From contig NZ_VEBK01000002.1 in NCBI RefSeq assembly GCF_007676755.1, forward strand, positions 248,001 to 312,000: DNA of 64,000 bases. Reading direction: 5' to 3'. Shown piece by piece: positions 10,055 to 20,228 of this stretch; the stretch's first letter is position 1; each line of letters begins with the position of its first letter. The position numbers and the translations under genes are program-made. The notes beneath the pieces are model-generated. The model saw only the letters and a program-made list of their open reading frames with translations, did no database searches and was not told the DNA's origin. Source of the DNA: Bacillus sp. FJAT-22090. Lineage in GTDB: Bacteria > Bacillota > Bacilli > Bacillales_A > Planococcaceae.

Positions 10055-10068
10055 AAGAAAGGAGGTAA

Positions 10069-13000
10069 ATGATGCGCTTAGGACAAATAGACATTAACAA
10101 AAAACCTTCTAAACCAGAGTTGTATTTATGCAAGCCCAATAAACAAGTAATTAGACCGCTAAAAGATATTTACAATGTGCAATTAAATATCAATCTAGGG
10201 AAAGTAAATGAAGTTGTTTTTACTGTTCCTACTCAAATTGAGAGAAAGCATCAATTGGTGGATAATCCTCTAATAGATGAAATTAGACACAGATATCTAA
10301 TCAAAGTTATTTATAACAATCTCACAGAATACTTTGTTCATTTCCAACAAAATAAAGTAGGCTCAGATAGCGACAAATATGCAACTTATACTTCCTATAG
10401 TACAGGTTATATGTTAAAAGGTCACAAGATCAGAGACTATCAAGCTGAATCAAAGTCTTTATCTTATATTGCCACAGATATTTTAAAGGAGACTAACTGG
10501 TCAATAGGATATGTTGACGCTGATTTTGATTTAAAAGCTAGACAGTTTGAAGTACCGAATCAAAATGCACTTCAAGCTATTTACGACTTAGCTGAAAAAT
10601 TTAACGCTTTAATTGTTTGGGACACTATAAACTTAAAAATAAACTTTTATAAGCCTCAAAATATAGGAATGAATAAAGGATTTAAATTAAAAGAAGGTAA
10701 ATATCTTGAATCCTTTGATTACAATTCTAATTCAGATGATATGCCTACTCGTTTAAAGCTTTATGGCTCAGAGGGATTAAGCATAAGACGATTGACTCCA
10801 ACTGGAATGAATTACATTGAGGACTACAGCTATTACACTTATCCTTTTGAACGTGATGAAAATGGAAATGTAATTCAAAAATCTAAATACATGAGTGACG
10901 AACTGTGTATCGCTTTAGAAGATTATAATAATGCATTAGATGGGCTACAGGGGCAATTTGATTTACTTACTTCTCAGTTGAAAACAAAGCAAGATGAGTT
11001 ACAGCAGAAAACTCAAGAGCTATCAGTTTTAGAAACTGAATTAAAAATATTGGTAGATGAAAGCGATGTCCTTAACAGAGAAGGTAAAAGTGGCACTCCT
11101 GAACATACAACAGTTTTAAACAAGATATCTGCAAAAGAAAATCAAATGACCATTAAGCAAAATGAAATTAATACTGTAAATGGTAATATTACTTCTTTAA
11201 ACACTCAGCTATCTACACTTAGAACTTCAGCAAGTATGGAGACATATCTAACCAGAGATCAATTGCTGGAGCTAAATGAGTCATATGTAATCACAGAAGA
11301 ATACACCAATGACACTATTATTGACGATGAAGATTTATTAAAAGAAGGAATTGAAGCCTTCATTGCCATGCGTGAACCTAAAGTGAATTTAACTTTAGAT
11401 TTAGCGAACTTCTTGTCTGTTGTTGAGGCACAAAATGATTGGGACAAATTAGGATTAGGTGACACAGTAGCATTAGAATCCAAGCAGCTCAGACTATTAA
11501 TTACAGCAAAAATAATAGGAATATCTCATATTTTTGATGACAATAAAATCAATTTAACAATTGCAAACGAGAAAGAAATCAGAGATAGCGATGCTAGACT
11601 TTTAGCAAAGCTGTACAGCGCTTCTAATACTTCTACTATTGTCAACATGGATAAATACAAATGGGACATGATTGAAGAGGCGAACAACTTAGTAAGTCAA
11701 CTGCTCAATAGCAATTGGGATGCTGTAAAGAATAACATTGTTGCTGGATATAAGCAGGACATCATAATTGGAGAGCGTGGAATTGTAATTAAGTCCCCTG
11801 AAAATCCTTTAGATGTGCTAGTAATTCAAAGTGGAATGTTAGCTATTTCAAACGACGGAATGAATACATGGAAACACGCTATAACTGCTGACGGAATAAT
11901 TGCAGATCGTCTCATTGGTAAATTAGTGATGTCTAATAGAATGATAATTGAAGATGACAATGGCGTCATTCGATTATCTGGATCGCTTCAAGAAATATTT
12001 GACCAAAACGGGAATGTAAAAGTAGCAATTGGCAAATACGCAGACAACAAATACGGTATGAGAATTGACAGCGGTTCTCTTGAAATTGTCGGTGGATTGA
12101 CTGAAAACCAACTTAATCAGAGCATCAAAGATAAATTGCAAGAAGCTAATGGAGTTCGAGCTGATTTAAGATTGACAGCTCCCCTTCCTACCAACTTAAC
12201 TCTAAATGGTGAAGGTATAACAGCAACAGTTACAGGTAGTCCATCTAAGTTTGCACGAATGGATTATCGTGGACTATACATTCAAGGTGGAGCTTTAGAT
12301 ATTAGAACTAGTGCTACTACTAATAGCGGGGTTGCATTTAACGGTTTAGGAATCAGTGCCTACAATTCAGGAGGAACTAGAACCTTTTATGTAGATACAA
12401 ACGGAAATCTAACAGCTACTTCTGCAACAATAAATGGTCACATTAATGCAACGAGTGGAACATTTTCAGGCTCACTTCAAGCTGCAACTGGAACTTTTTC
12501 AGGTAGCCTAAATGCAGCTACAGGAAGCTTTAGCGGTACTTTAAACGCTGCTAGTGGTAGCTTTAGTGGAGCTTTAAATGGAGCTACGGGTACGTTTGGA
12601 GGATTATATACAGGAACAATCAATGCGGATCAGTTTAGAGGCTCATCTTTCACGGTTGGCTATGGTACTGGGTCAACCATGACACTCACATCCACATATG
12701 GAGCACACGTTTTAAGTTCAAGCGACTCGGCAGGAATGGCTATTCAATCTAGTAATTCTTTATCACTAAGAGCAAGCGGGTATTATGGTGTTTATGTGCC
12801 CTATTCTCCATTGGTTGCCGGTAGCGGTTTCCGAGTTGAAGGTGGCGTATCCCAATTTAACACAGAAGTTACAGTCAACTCAACTTTAAAAGCAACAACT
12901 CTGTATTCTGGCGGATACTTGGTCGCCACACAACAATGGGTGGGAAGTCAATTATATAACTACGCAACAACAACCTATGTAAACAGTCAAGTAAGTGGAC

Positions 13001-13089
13001 GTGTCACCACTTCTGAAATGAATAGTGCGATAAATACAAAAGCCAACTCAATCTATGATTGGGTCAGATTAAACTTTGTGGCTAAATAA
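10069..13089 (+). CDS. Tail-associated baseplate/tip protein (Tal-like), 1006 aa
   Basis: The N-terminal 390 or so residues match the phage minor structural/Tal fold that forms the tail tip below Dit (ELYLCKPNKQVIRPL, YNNLTEYFVHFQ, then LKLYGSEGLSIRRLTP). A coiled coil follows (LTSQLKTKQDELQQKTQEL). The C-terminal third is fibre-like. It contains five degenerate 11-residue repeats of the type LNAATGSFSGT at about 12430-12605, then a Gly/Ser-rich region and a final short helical segment. An in-frame ATG at 10072 is an equally good start; both follow AAAGGAGG. Confidence 0.82.
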   Translation: MMRLGQIDINKKPSKPELYLCKPNKQVIRPLKDIYNVQLNINLGKVNEVVFTVPTQIERKHQLVDNPLIDEIRHRYLIKVIYNNLTEYFVHFQQNKVGSDSDKYATYTSYSTGYMLKGHKIRDYQAESKSLSYIATDILKETNWSIGYVDADFDLKARQFEVPNQNALQAIYDLAEKFNALIVWDTINLKINFYKPQNIGMNKGFKLKEGKYLESFDYNSNSDDMPTRLKLYGSEGLSIRRLTPTGMNYIEDYSYYTYPFERDENGNVIQKSKYMSDELCIALEDYNNALDGLQGQFDLLTSQLKTKQDELQQKTQELSVLETELKILVDESDVLNREGKSGTPEHTTVLNKISAKENQMTIKQNEINTVNGNITSLNTQLSTLRTSASMETYLTRDQLLELNESYVITEEYTNDTIIDDEDLLKEGIEAFIAMREPKVNLTLDLANFLSVVEAQNDWDKLGLGDTVALESKQLRLLITAKIIGISHIFDDNKINLTIANEKEIRDSDARLLAKLYSASNTSTIVNMDKYKWDMIEEANNLVSQLLNSNWDAVKNNIVAGYKQDIIIGERGIVIKSPENPLDVLVIQSGMLAISNDGMNTWKHAITADGIIADRLIGKLVMSNRMIIEDDNGVIRLSGSLQEIFDQNGNVKVAIGKYADNKYGMRIDSGSLEIVGGLTENQLNQSIKDKLQEANGVRADLRLTAPLPTNLTLNGEGITATVTGSPSKFARMDYRGLYIQGGALDIRTSATTNSGVAFNGLGISAYNSGGTRTFYVDTNGNLTATSATINGHINATSGTFSGSLQAATGTFSGSLNAATGSFSGTLNAASGSFSGALNGATGTFGGLYTGTINADQFRGSSFTVGYGTGSTMTLTSTYGAHVLSSSDSAGMAIQSSNSLSLRASGYYGVYVPYSPLVAGSGFRVEGGVSQFNTEVTVNSTLKATTLYSGGYLVATQQWVGSQLYNYATTTYVNSQVSGRVTTSEMNSAINTKANSIYDWVRLNFVAK

Positions 13090-13103
13090 TAGGAGGAACA
13101 GCA

Positions 13104-13250
13104 ATGCCAAAAATTCTAATATCTTTAATGTTAGACAGAAATCAAAAAATTGAGATAGTAGACTACAATATAAATTCTATATCAACGTATAGCGCAAAAC
13201 AAAAATATGACATAGTTGCATGGGTAAACCAACACTTTGCCGTAAAGTAA
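13104..13250 (+). CDS. Hypothetical small phage protein, 48 aa
   Basis: The protein MPKILISLMLDRNQ...VNQHFAVK follows AGGAGG by seven bases, directly after the tail tip gene. It has no membrane segment and the family is not recognised. The good ribosome binding site and tight spacing on both sides support a real gene. Confidence 0.6.
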   Translation: MPKILISLMLDRNQKIEIVDYNINSISTYSAKQKYDIVAWVNQHFAVK

Positions 13251-13270
13251 AACTACTAGGAGGAATTTAA

Positions 13271-13453
13271 ATGAATATAATTTTTAAACTCAACAATGGG
13301 GACGAAATTAAAGCTTCCATTGAAGGTTTTAACTCATTAGAATTTGAAACGAAACTGAACAATCAGCTAACTCAATTTATCGCTGTAGGAAATGGTGGTT
13401 TTCAGAAGAATAATCTTGCATCATGGAAAGAAGAGGCAAAAATAGTTGATTGA
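13271..13453 (+). CDS. Hypothetical small phage protein, 60 aa
   Basis: It follows AGGAGG by five bases. It opens with an alternating hydrophobic strand pattern (MNIIFKLNNGDEIKASI). It shares the NGDE-I-K element with the 88-aa protein at 299-565 (MSNGDEIKLKV), possibly the same small beta fold. Function unknown. Confidence 0.6.
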   Translation: MNIIFKLNNGDEIKASIEGFNSLEFETKLNNQLTQFIAVGNGGFQKNNLASWKEEAKIVD

Positions 13454-13513
13454 TTTATTGCAATATAAATAAGTTATTAGGTTAAAGAATATTTTCTAGG
13501 AGGGGGTTCTTCA

Positions 13514-13813
13514 GTGACTAAAACAAATAAAGAGCCTATGGAATTTTCTAAGAAAATTTTATATGTGACTTTTTTTATTGCGATAATTATTATTTTGTTC
13601 GCAATGGCAATGATCTATCTAATGATTACAGGAAACTACGTAGGTGATTCATCTAGTTTGAATACTTTACTTGGTGGTTTATTTACAGAAATTTCTGTTG
13701 GCACAAGTTTTTATTATTGGAAGGCTAGAAAAGAAAACACAATCAAATTGGAAAATCAATACGGAGTTACAACAAGTGAAATAGGAGATGATATCAATGA
13801 GTTTAATAATTGA
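13514..13813 (+). CDS. Small two-TM membrane protein in the lysis region
   Basis: This 99-aa protein starts at GTG, 8 bases after AGGAGGGGG. It has a strong N-terminal membrane helix (ILYVTFFIAIIIILFAMAMIYLMI) and a weaker second one, then a polar tail. It overlaps the following holin by 17 bases. It may be a second holin or a holin modulator; the family is not recognised. Confidence 0.6.
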   Translation: MTKTNKEPMEFSKKILYVTFFIAIIIILFAMAMIYLMITGNYVGDSSSLNTLLGGLFTEISVGTSFYYWKARKENTIKLENQYGVTTSEIGDDINEFNN

Positions 13814-14177
13814 ATATTGGCAAGTTATTGTTGCAGTTCTTGCTCTAGTTTCTCTCTTGGGAACTGGAATTTTTTATTTTGTGAAGAAGCCAAGTAAAAA
13901 ACAGATTGAACAAATTAAACAATGGTTGATTTATGCGTGCTTGGAAGCTGAGAAAACATTGGGAGAAAAGACTGGGCAATTAAAATTGCGATTAGTTTAT
14001 GATGCTTTTCTGACAAAATTCCGATGGATTGCCTACTTCATGAGTTTTGAAACCTTTTCTAAGTTGGTTGATGAAGCACTAATTGAAGTAAGAAAAATGC
14101 TCGAAACTAATAAAGCTATAGTAGAAACAGTTAATAAAACAAGAGTAAGCATTGAAGGGAGAGTTAATATTGGCTGA
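13797..14177 (+). CDS. Phage holin, LL-H-like
   Basis: This 126-aa protein has one N-terminal membrane helix (VIVAVLALVSLLGTGIFYFV) followed by a helical cytoplasmic part (QIKQWLIYACLEAEKTLGEKTGQLKLRLVYDAF), the layout of the LL-H holin family. Such proteins permeabilise the membrane and release the endolysin encoded next. ATG at 13797 lies nine bases after GGAG; the ATG at 13788 is too close to it. It overlaps both neighbours. Confidence 0.75.
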   Translation: MSLIIEYWQVIVAVLALVSLLGTGIFYFVKKPSKKQIEQIKQWLIYACLEAEKTLGEKTGQLKLRLVYDAFLTKFRWIAYFMSFETFSKLVDEALIEVRKMLETNKAIVETVNKTRVSIEGRVNIG

Positions 14178-15084
14178 TTTTATTAAACCAAATACAGCTC
14201 CATATACCAGTCACTTTGGAGCTAGAACACATCCCATAACAGGAGTCAAAGGTAAAATGCACTACGGAATTGATTTTAGTGGTCATTCAGATGATGCAAT
14301 TCGTGCATCAGCAAGTGGAACTGTTATCCGTACCATTCACGAAGGATCATTAGGCGGATTTGGAAACTTTATTATTCTTAGTCACAATATCCGAGGGCAG
14401 ATGTATACAACGATATATGCACATCTAAGTTCTTTAAAAGTTAGAACTGGACAAACGGTTATACAAGGACAACAGATTGGTATTAAAGGAAATACAGGAA
14501 GTTCAACAAGCAAGCATCTTCATTTTGAGATTCATAAAGGTGGAAACAGACTCTACACTGCAAACACTGCGGTAGACCCCCTTCTTTATATGTTCGACGA
14601 GGAAGTGTTGGCAGTTCAGCAGCTTTTAAACAAGAGTGGCTATAAATTAACTGAGGACGGTATCTCAGGTGAGTCGACTACAAAGACAATAAAAAGTTTC
14701 CAGCAAAAAAATGGTTTAGCTGCTGATGGAATAGCAGGTGCAAATACAATAGCAAAACTCAAAGCTTTTTTAAATCAAGTGGGCTCAGTCTACAATCCTA
14801 CTCCTACAAAACTAATGTGGGGCAAAACAGAATTCAAAAAAGGTCAGATTGGCAAGCTAACTATTCTAAAACCGATTAATCTATGGAAAGATGTAAATGG
14901 AAAATTAACAATGGAACGTGTTCTAAATCCATCAGAAGAATATCGAGTTTACGGTTATCGTGAATTGCACGGTGGTCAATACGATGTAGGCGGAGGAATG
15001 TGGGTTACTAAAATGAGTGGTTACATTAAATATGAAACACCTTCAAAATCATTACTGAAGCAAGCAGGAGAATTTTATAAATAA
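14170..15084 (+). CDS. Endolysin: M23 peptidase + peptidoglycan-binding + SH3-like domain
   Basis: The protein has 304 residues. The M23/LytM zinc peptidase comes first, with metal ligands in GKMHYGIDFSG and the H-x-H of KHLHFEIHKGG; it cleaves peptide cross-bridges. A PG_binding_1 domain follows (VQQLLNKSGYKLTEDGISG...IKSFQQKNGLAADGIAG). An SH3-like C-terminus (KPINLWK, YDVGGGMWVTKMSGYIKY) nearly duplicates the end of the tape measure protein. Start TTG 14170 lies eight bases after AAGGGAG and overlaps the holin. It has no signal peptide, which fits holin-dependent release. Confidence 0.88.
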   Translation: MADFIKPNTAPYTSHFGARTHPITGVKGKMHYGIDFSGHSDDAIRASASGTVIRTIHEGSLGGFGNFIILSHNIRGQMYTTIYAHLSSLKVRTGQTVIQGQQIGIKGNTGSSTSKHLHFEIHKGGNRLYTANTAVDPLLYMFDEEVLAVQQLLNKSGYKLTEDGISGESTTKTIKSFQQKNGLAADGIAGANTIAKLKAFLNQVGSVYNPTPTKLMWGKTEFKKGQIGKLTILKPINLWKDVNGKLTMERVLNPSEEYRVYGYRELHGGQYDVGGGMWVTKMSGYIKYETPSKSLLKQAGEFYK

Positions 15085-15120
15085 ACTATAAAAATAAATC
15101 GGATAAAAGGAGATTTTCAT

Positions 15121-15576
15121 TTGAATTTAAAAATCAAGAATTACGAACTAGAGACATTCGCTTACATCCTCTATGAAATGAAATTAGGCGGGAAAAAGTC
15201 ACGTATGAGAACTCGTCTATTCAAAGTATTACAAAATTATATGAATGATTTAAACGAAGCTAATGAAGCATTGGTTAGTGAATACGCTTTACATGATGAG
15301 AGTGGTCAATTAGTTTATGCAGATAATGAAAAGAAAAGCATTCAGCTAGACATGCAAACTAAAGATGACTATTACAGAGAATATGAAACTTTGTGCAACG
15401 AAGAAGTAGTTCTAGAAATAAATGAAGCCACAGTAGATATGATGTTGACAGTTGCTCAATTATTTCTAAATGAAGAAGTCGAATTGAATCAAAATGAAGC
15501 TTTGATATATGACAATATCTGTGAACAACTAGAACAAATATTAGCACTACATGATTTAAATGAAGCATCTGGGTGA
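15121..15576 (+). CDS. DUF1617-like phage protein, 151 aa
   Basis: The N-terminal pattern (LKIKNYELETFAYILYEMKLGGKKSRMRTRLFKVLQ) fits the DUF1617 family found near phage lysis and tail genes. The rest is acidic and helical. Start TTG 15121 follows AAAGGAG. Function unknown. Confidence 0.6.
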   Translation: MNLKIKNYELETFAYILYEMKLGGKKSRMRTRLFKVLQNYMNDLNEANEALVSEYALHDESGQLVYADNEKKSIQLDMQTKDDYYREYETLCNEEVVLEINEATVDMMLTVAQLFLNEEVELNQNEALIYDNICEQLEQILALHDLNEASG

Positions 15577-15626
15577 TATATTGTCTATCTCATCTGGTTG
15601 CTTACTCAAATTTAGAGGTGAATTAA

Positions 15627-16016
15627 ATGATGGAAGAAAGAAAATTAAAGCCTGTTACAGTGGTTGAGATAGTCTTAACTTATATATCACTTGGATGGGC
15701 TTATGTACTTTTCACATCGCCAAATCTTTTTGAAACAAGTAGCAATTGGATGATTATTGGCGAGATTGCTTCATACGAATGGCTGTTAGGAGTAATTGCT
15801 TTAGCCTGTGCCCTAGTAAAGATAGTTGGAATTGTGTTGCAGCATAAACGTATAAGGTGGGTTGGACTTGTGATGTCTACTGTTTTTTGGATAGTTATTG
15901 CTACGGGATTTTTAATCTCTGCGGGACATATCTCCCTCACTACTGGTTTCATTGTTTATAGTGGTATTGCAGTAATGAGCCTATGGACTAGCAAGGAAGT
16001 GTTATCAGATGAATGA
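15627..16016 (+). CDS. Four-TM membrane protein, 129 aa
   Basis: Four hydrophobic helices span nearly the whole length (VEIVLTYISLGWAYVLF, LLGVIALACALVKIVGIV, VGLVMSTVFWIVIATGFL, LTTGFIVYSGIAVMSLW). It overlaps the next gene by eight bases and probably acts with it in the envelope during lysis or exclusion. The family is not recognised. Confidence 0.6.
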   Translation: MMEERKLKPVTVVEIVLTYISLGWAYVLFTSPNLFETSSNWMIIGEIASYEWLLGVIALACALVKIVGIVLQHKRIRWVGLVMSTVFWIVIATGFLISAGHISLTTGFIVYSGIAVMSLWTSKEVLSDE

Positions 16017-16404
16017 GCCAACTAATGCCGTTTTAGCAGAGCAAATACGTCAATTGCAGAAAGAATTTAAGGACAACAAACTTAACACTAAAGAAGAACT
16101 AAAAGAACTAGAAGAAAAACTCAATCAAACCACACGAGTGACTAATGAAGTTAACTTGTCCATGCAATACGTCAAAGAAGCCGTAAATGATATGAGAGGT
16201 ATGATGAAGGAGTTTGTTGGAATGATTACTACACAGAATGGTCAAATTGATAAAAAGATTAGTGAACAGCACAAAAAAATTGATGAGTTTATTAACTCTG
16301 ATAAAAGAAGCGATTCTAAAAAACAATTTATAGTGTCCATTGCTCAAGTTTTAGCTGGGATACTTGCTACTGTTCTAGGATTCTGGGCAAGTGGGAAAAT
16401 TTAA
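16009..16404 (+). CDS. XhlA-like coiled-coil protein with C-terminal membrane anchor
   Basis: This 131-aa protein is a long coiled coil (LQKEFKDNKLNTKEELKELEEKLN) ending in one membrane helix (VSIAQVLAGILATVLGFWAS). That is the layout of XhlA-type proteins, which assist holins in Bacillus phages. It overlaps the four-TM protein upstream and is followed by a terminator, so it closes the tail-lysis transcript. Confidence 0.65.
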   Translation: MNEPTNAVLAEQIRQLQKEFKDNKLNTKEELKELEEKLNQTTRVTNEVNLSMQYVKEAVNDMRGMMKEFVGMITTQNGQIDKKISEQHKKIDEFINSDKRSDSKKQFIVSIAQVLAGILATVLGFWASGKI

Positions 16405-16417
16405 AATAATTAACTTG

Positions 16418-16446
16418 GAGATGTGCAAATGCATGTCTCTTTTTTC
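16418..16446 (+). terminator. Intrinsic terminator of the tail-lysis operon
   Basis: The stem GAGATGTGC/GCATGTCTC, with two G-U pairs and loop AAAT, is followed by TTTTTTC. Confidence 0.75.
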
Positions 16447-16472
16447 ATGGAATTAAATAAAGGAGTGAGCGA

Positions 16473-19400
16473 ATGTTTAAAAATGAATATATACTAAATG
16501 TAGATATTAAAAGAAAATTCACAGCGGTAGTTCCTACTTTTGTACAAAATGATACAGCTACATTAATATTCAAAATCTTTAACAATGGTAGACCATATGA
16601 TTTGTCTAGTTTCACGAGCGCAGAGGTTACAACCGAAAGAAAAGACGGAAACGTTGTCATAGGGAAAGCTCATATTGAAGGAAGCGGCATCAATCAGCAA
16701 ATTCGCTATGAATACTTAGGGAATGAGATGGCTAAATCAGGATTTGCTCAGACAGCTCTTACTATTTTCTCTGATTCTACAAGAGTTTCAATCTTACCTT
16801 TTAAAATAAACATTGTGGCAGATATCCGTGATGCCATCGGAGCGACAGAAGAATACGGTGTTCTTCAAGAGATGATCATTAGAGTCGAAGACACACTAGA
16901 AAACATCGGAGCTGTGGTAGATAATGCTAATCAAGCAATAGATAGTGCAAACAGTGCTGTAGTTTCTGCTAATCAAGCTATTTTAGATGCAACATCTGCT
17001 GTGAACCTAGCCACTGAAAATGCGACATTAGCAAATGAGGCTGCTAGAAACGCTAACGAAAAAGCACAACTAGCTGAAATTGCTACCACAAGTGCAACAG
17101 AGCAAACTGTATTAGCAAAACAAGCAACTGACTCCGCAAACATCGCTAAGCAAGAAGCGAATGTAGCCAAAGACGCAGCTAACGTAGCAACTAACAAAGC
17201 TAATATAGCAACTGCCTTAGCAGAAACTGCTACTACAGGAGCGAATCAAGCAAAAACAGACGCAATCGCAGCAACAAACGGCGCCAATATTGCTAAAAAC
17301 AATGCCAATCAAGCCACCTTAGCCACTGAAACCGCTACTACAAATGCTAACAAAGCTACCACTGATGCACTAGCAGCAAAACAATTAACTGAAACCGCTA
17401 CTACAAATGCCAACAAAGCCGCTAATTCAGCCAACGAAGCTAGAGATGAAGTCATAATAGCTACTACAAATGCAGTAAACGCTACTAAAAACGCAAATGA
17501 TTCTGCAACTAATGCTCAAGCAATTGCCAATAACACAGGCTCAGCAGGATTGTTCGTACTGGGAAAAGCATACAAGAAAAATAATTTGGTTTTAGATAAT
17601 GGGTCTACTTGGATAGCGCTATTAGATACTCAAGTGAATCCCCTTCCCACATTACCATCAACGGAAAATACTTGGTGGAGATTAGTAGCTCAGCGGGGAG
17701 TTGATGGTACAGGTAGTGTGGTTAGCGTGAATGACATATTCCCCGATGTGAACGGCAATGTAACACTTGATTTAGGTGACTCAATCAGAATGGTTGATGG
17801 CTTCTTGCCTGATCAGATAGGCAATGTCACAACTCATACCAATAAAACTGTACTAGATGATTTAACAGACGATGCAGGACAGCTTAAATATAAGGGAACA
17901 ACAGTAGGATCAGTAACTAGTGTAAACGGACAAGTAGGATCAATTACTGGATTGGAAACAGTTACAGATTCGAATTCTAAGCTTGCAATGAAAGTTGATA
18001 AAATTGATGGCAAAGGACTTTCCGCTGAAGACTACACAACAGCAGAAAAAACCAAATTGAATGGTATAGCGACAAATGCAAATAATTATTCCCATCCAGC
18101 TACACACCCTCCAAGTATCATTGTACAGGATGCTACTAATAGGTTTATGACAGATGCTGAAAAAACTAAATTATCAGGTATAGCCACTAATGCAAATAAC
18201 TACACACACCCTGCAAATCACCCCCCTTCCATCATTACGCAGGATGCAAGTAATCGCTTTGTAACAGATACCCAAATATCTAATTGGAATGACAAAGCGT
18301 CCACATCCGCAGCTACCACATCTGCAAACGGATTAATGACATCGGCAGATAAAACAAAATTAAATGGTATCGAAACTGGCGCTCAAAAGAACACAATTAC
18401 AAGTGTAAACGGAGCAACAGGTGCTATCACAGGACTTGCAACAGAAACTTATGTAGACAATAAAACAGGAATTTTATTGGACAATATTGGAGATATGAGT
18501 GCCCTTGAGACCGTTAATACTACGGATTTAGTAAAAGCGATAAATGAAGTAAATGCTAAACCAACTGGTGGCGACACAACAGAATTAGTTCGCCAAATAA
18601 ATTCGTTGTATAAACAATCTACTGGTTTAATGCGAGAAGTATCGTATCTGAAACTCTTACAAGATGCTTCCGACCGTATAGATGGTGGTACAGTAATCGC
18701 TCACGATATGAACGGCAACATTATCAACATGACGCTAGATGAAGCGAATAGTCAAAATATCGTTATTCGTGACGGTAAGATGCTTATGATTAATGCAACG
18801 TACAATACAGTCACAAAAACAGACACTACAGTAGTTGCAAGTGCTTACGATACTAGTGGTAATGGTGGACGTAAGTTGGTTCGGTTGAAGAGTGGTAATC
18901 AGTATGCAGTTGTAAAACTCCCAACTGGGTATCACATTTATAAAACTACTGATAATTGGACTACGAAAGAACTTTTCAAATCAAATACTTCTTGGACTAA
19001 TTTATACGATGTAGCTATAGAAACGAATGGTGCGTTCATTTATGTATTAGCGACTATCAATAATTCGAGTAAATACTTAAACCTTCAAGGATATAAAGAA
19101 GATGGAACGTCAATCGCCGCTGCAAATCTAGATAGTGCTCAAACGGAAATAGGCAACGTATCCCTAACCATCAATTCAGAAGGAACAGAACTACACGCGG
19201 CATGGTCGAGTAAAAATGCAACATATCCTAACAGTTTCAATATCAGATATGCAAAAGGTGTAATTAGTCAAGTAGATGGTAGTGTTACGTGGTCTGCTGT
19301 GGAACAAATGACAAAATCACAAACAACAGGCACAGACTATATATCTCCTTCGCTTGCTCTTGACCATAAAAACGATCCTGTAATTGTCTATATACAGTCG

Positions 19401-20228
19401 CTCTCTACGCAAAACAGAGTACAATGTTTTTATAAAAATGGAGCTGATTGGATTTCTAATGAGTTCATATACGCAGGTGGAGGATACGCTCAAGCTACTC
19501 CTTCTATAATGTTTGTACCGAAAAGCGTAAACGGATTAGCGAATGGTCGAATTTGGGTTGTGTGGATTGGTCGAGATGTAACTCACAAGTATAATGATAA
19601 TATCATGATATCTTTTTCGGATGATGGTGGCGTGTCGTGGTCTTCTATGGTTAAACTCACTTCCGCTTCAACATCAAGTCATAGTCCAAGTATAACTGCA
19701 AATTCAAAAAATGAAATTACTGTTGTGTTTGAAGGTATTTCAGCAATTAGTTCATCTACTAGAAACATTCGTAGTGTAACTAATAAGGATGATATATGGG
19801 GGGACATAAAAGATATAACGAGTAGCAAAGCTAGTAGCCCCTCTATTGGAAGTCCCAGTGCGTTGTATGATTCAAGACTTGATTTTACCGACCCTCTATT
19901 TATATACAATAATAAAGAAGTTAATAAAGTAGGCTTCTACGGAACATGGCAAGAACCTTTTGAAACACCAACTTTGACAGCTAAAGCCGTTTACGACTTA
20001 CCTTCCACAGATTTTGTAGGTGCATTCGTCAAGAAAATAGGAGCAACTACCGTTCAAACATATGTAAATGACGTGCTAGCAGATGCAGAGTTAGTCGATA
20101 GTGAATATCAATTTACGAAGCAACTAGATACAGAAGCACCAATTAAATTACGATTAGAATTGAGTAGAGCGTCAACAAGTGGTGGAGAAAATGATGCAGT
20201 TACTAGAATATTGGGAGGGATTGCTTGA
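16473..20228 (+). CDS. BppU-type baseplate/receptor-binding fibre, 1251 aa
   Basis: Residues 1-130 resemble the BppU N-terminal domain that docks fibres onto the baseplate. A long Ala/Asn/Thr-rich trimeric coiled coil follows (about 16900-17540, heptads such as ATTNANKATTDALAA). Next are two near-identical tail-fibre repeats ending in NANNYSHPATHPPSII and NANNYTHPANHPPSII (about 18030-18245). The C-terminus has beta-propeller character with Asp-box-like SFSDDGGVSWSSM near 19612 and probably binds or cleaves the receptor glycan. It starts after AAAGGAGTGAGCG and overlaps the next gene (TGATG). Confidence 0.8.
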   Translation: MFKNEYILNVDIKRKFTAVVPTFVQNDTATLIFKIFNNGRPYDLSSFTSAEVTTERKDGNVVIGKAHIEGSGINQQIRYEYLGNEMAKSGFAQTALTIFSDSTRVSILPFKINIVADIRDAIGATEEYGVLQEMIIRVEDTLENIGAVVDNANQAIDSANSAVVSANQAILDATSAVNLATENATLANEAARNANEKAQLAEIATTSATEQTVLAKQATDSANIAKQEANVAKDAANVATNKANIATALAETATTGANQAKTDAIAATNGANIAKNNANQATLATETATTNANKATTDALAAKQLTETATTNANKAANSANEARDEVIIATTNAVNATKNANDSATNAQAIANNTGSAGLFVLGKAYKKNNLVLDNGSTWIALLDTQVNPLPTLPSTENTWWRLVAQRGVDGTGSVVSVNDIFPDVNGNVTLDLGDSIRMVDGFLPDQIGNVTTHTNKTVLDDLTDDAGQLKYKGTTVGSVTSVNGQVGSITGLETVTDSNSKLAMKVDKIDGKGLSAEDYTTAEKTKLNGIATNANNYSHPATHPPSIIVQDATNRFMTDAEKTKLSGIATNANNYTHPANHPPSIITQDASNRFVTDTQISNWNDKASTSAATTSANGLMTSADKTKLNGIETGAQKNTITSVNGATGAITGLATETYVDNKTGILLDNIGDMSALETVNTTDLVKAINEVNAKPTGGDTTELVRQINSLYKQSTGLMREVSYLKLLQDASDRIDGGTVIAHDMNGNIINMTLDEANSQNIVIRDGKMLMINATYNTVTKTDTTVVASAYDTSGNGGRKLVRLKSGNQYAVVKLPTGYHIYKTTDNWTTKELFKSNTSWTNLYDVAIETNGAFIYVLATINNSSKYLNLQGYKEDGTSIAAANLDSAQTEIGNVSLTINSEGTELHAAWSSKNATYPNSFNIRYAKGVISQVDGSVTWSAVEQMTKSQTTGTDYISPSLALDHKNDPVIVYIQSLSTQNRVQCFYKNGADWISNEFIYAGGGYAQATPSIMFVPKSVNGLANGRIWVVWIGRDVTHKYNDNIMISFSDDGGVSWSSMVKLTSASTSSHSPSITANSKNEITVVFEGISAISSSTRNIRSVTNKDDIWGDIKDITSSKASSPSIGSPSALYDSRLDFTDPLFIYNNKEVNKVGFYGTWQEPFETPTLTAKAVYDLPSTDFVGAFVKKIGATTVQTYVNDVLADAELVDSEYQFTKQLDTEAPIKLRLELSRASTSGGENDAVTRILGGIA

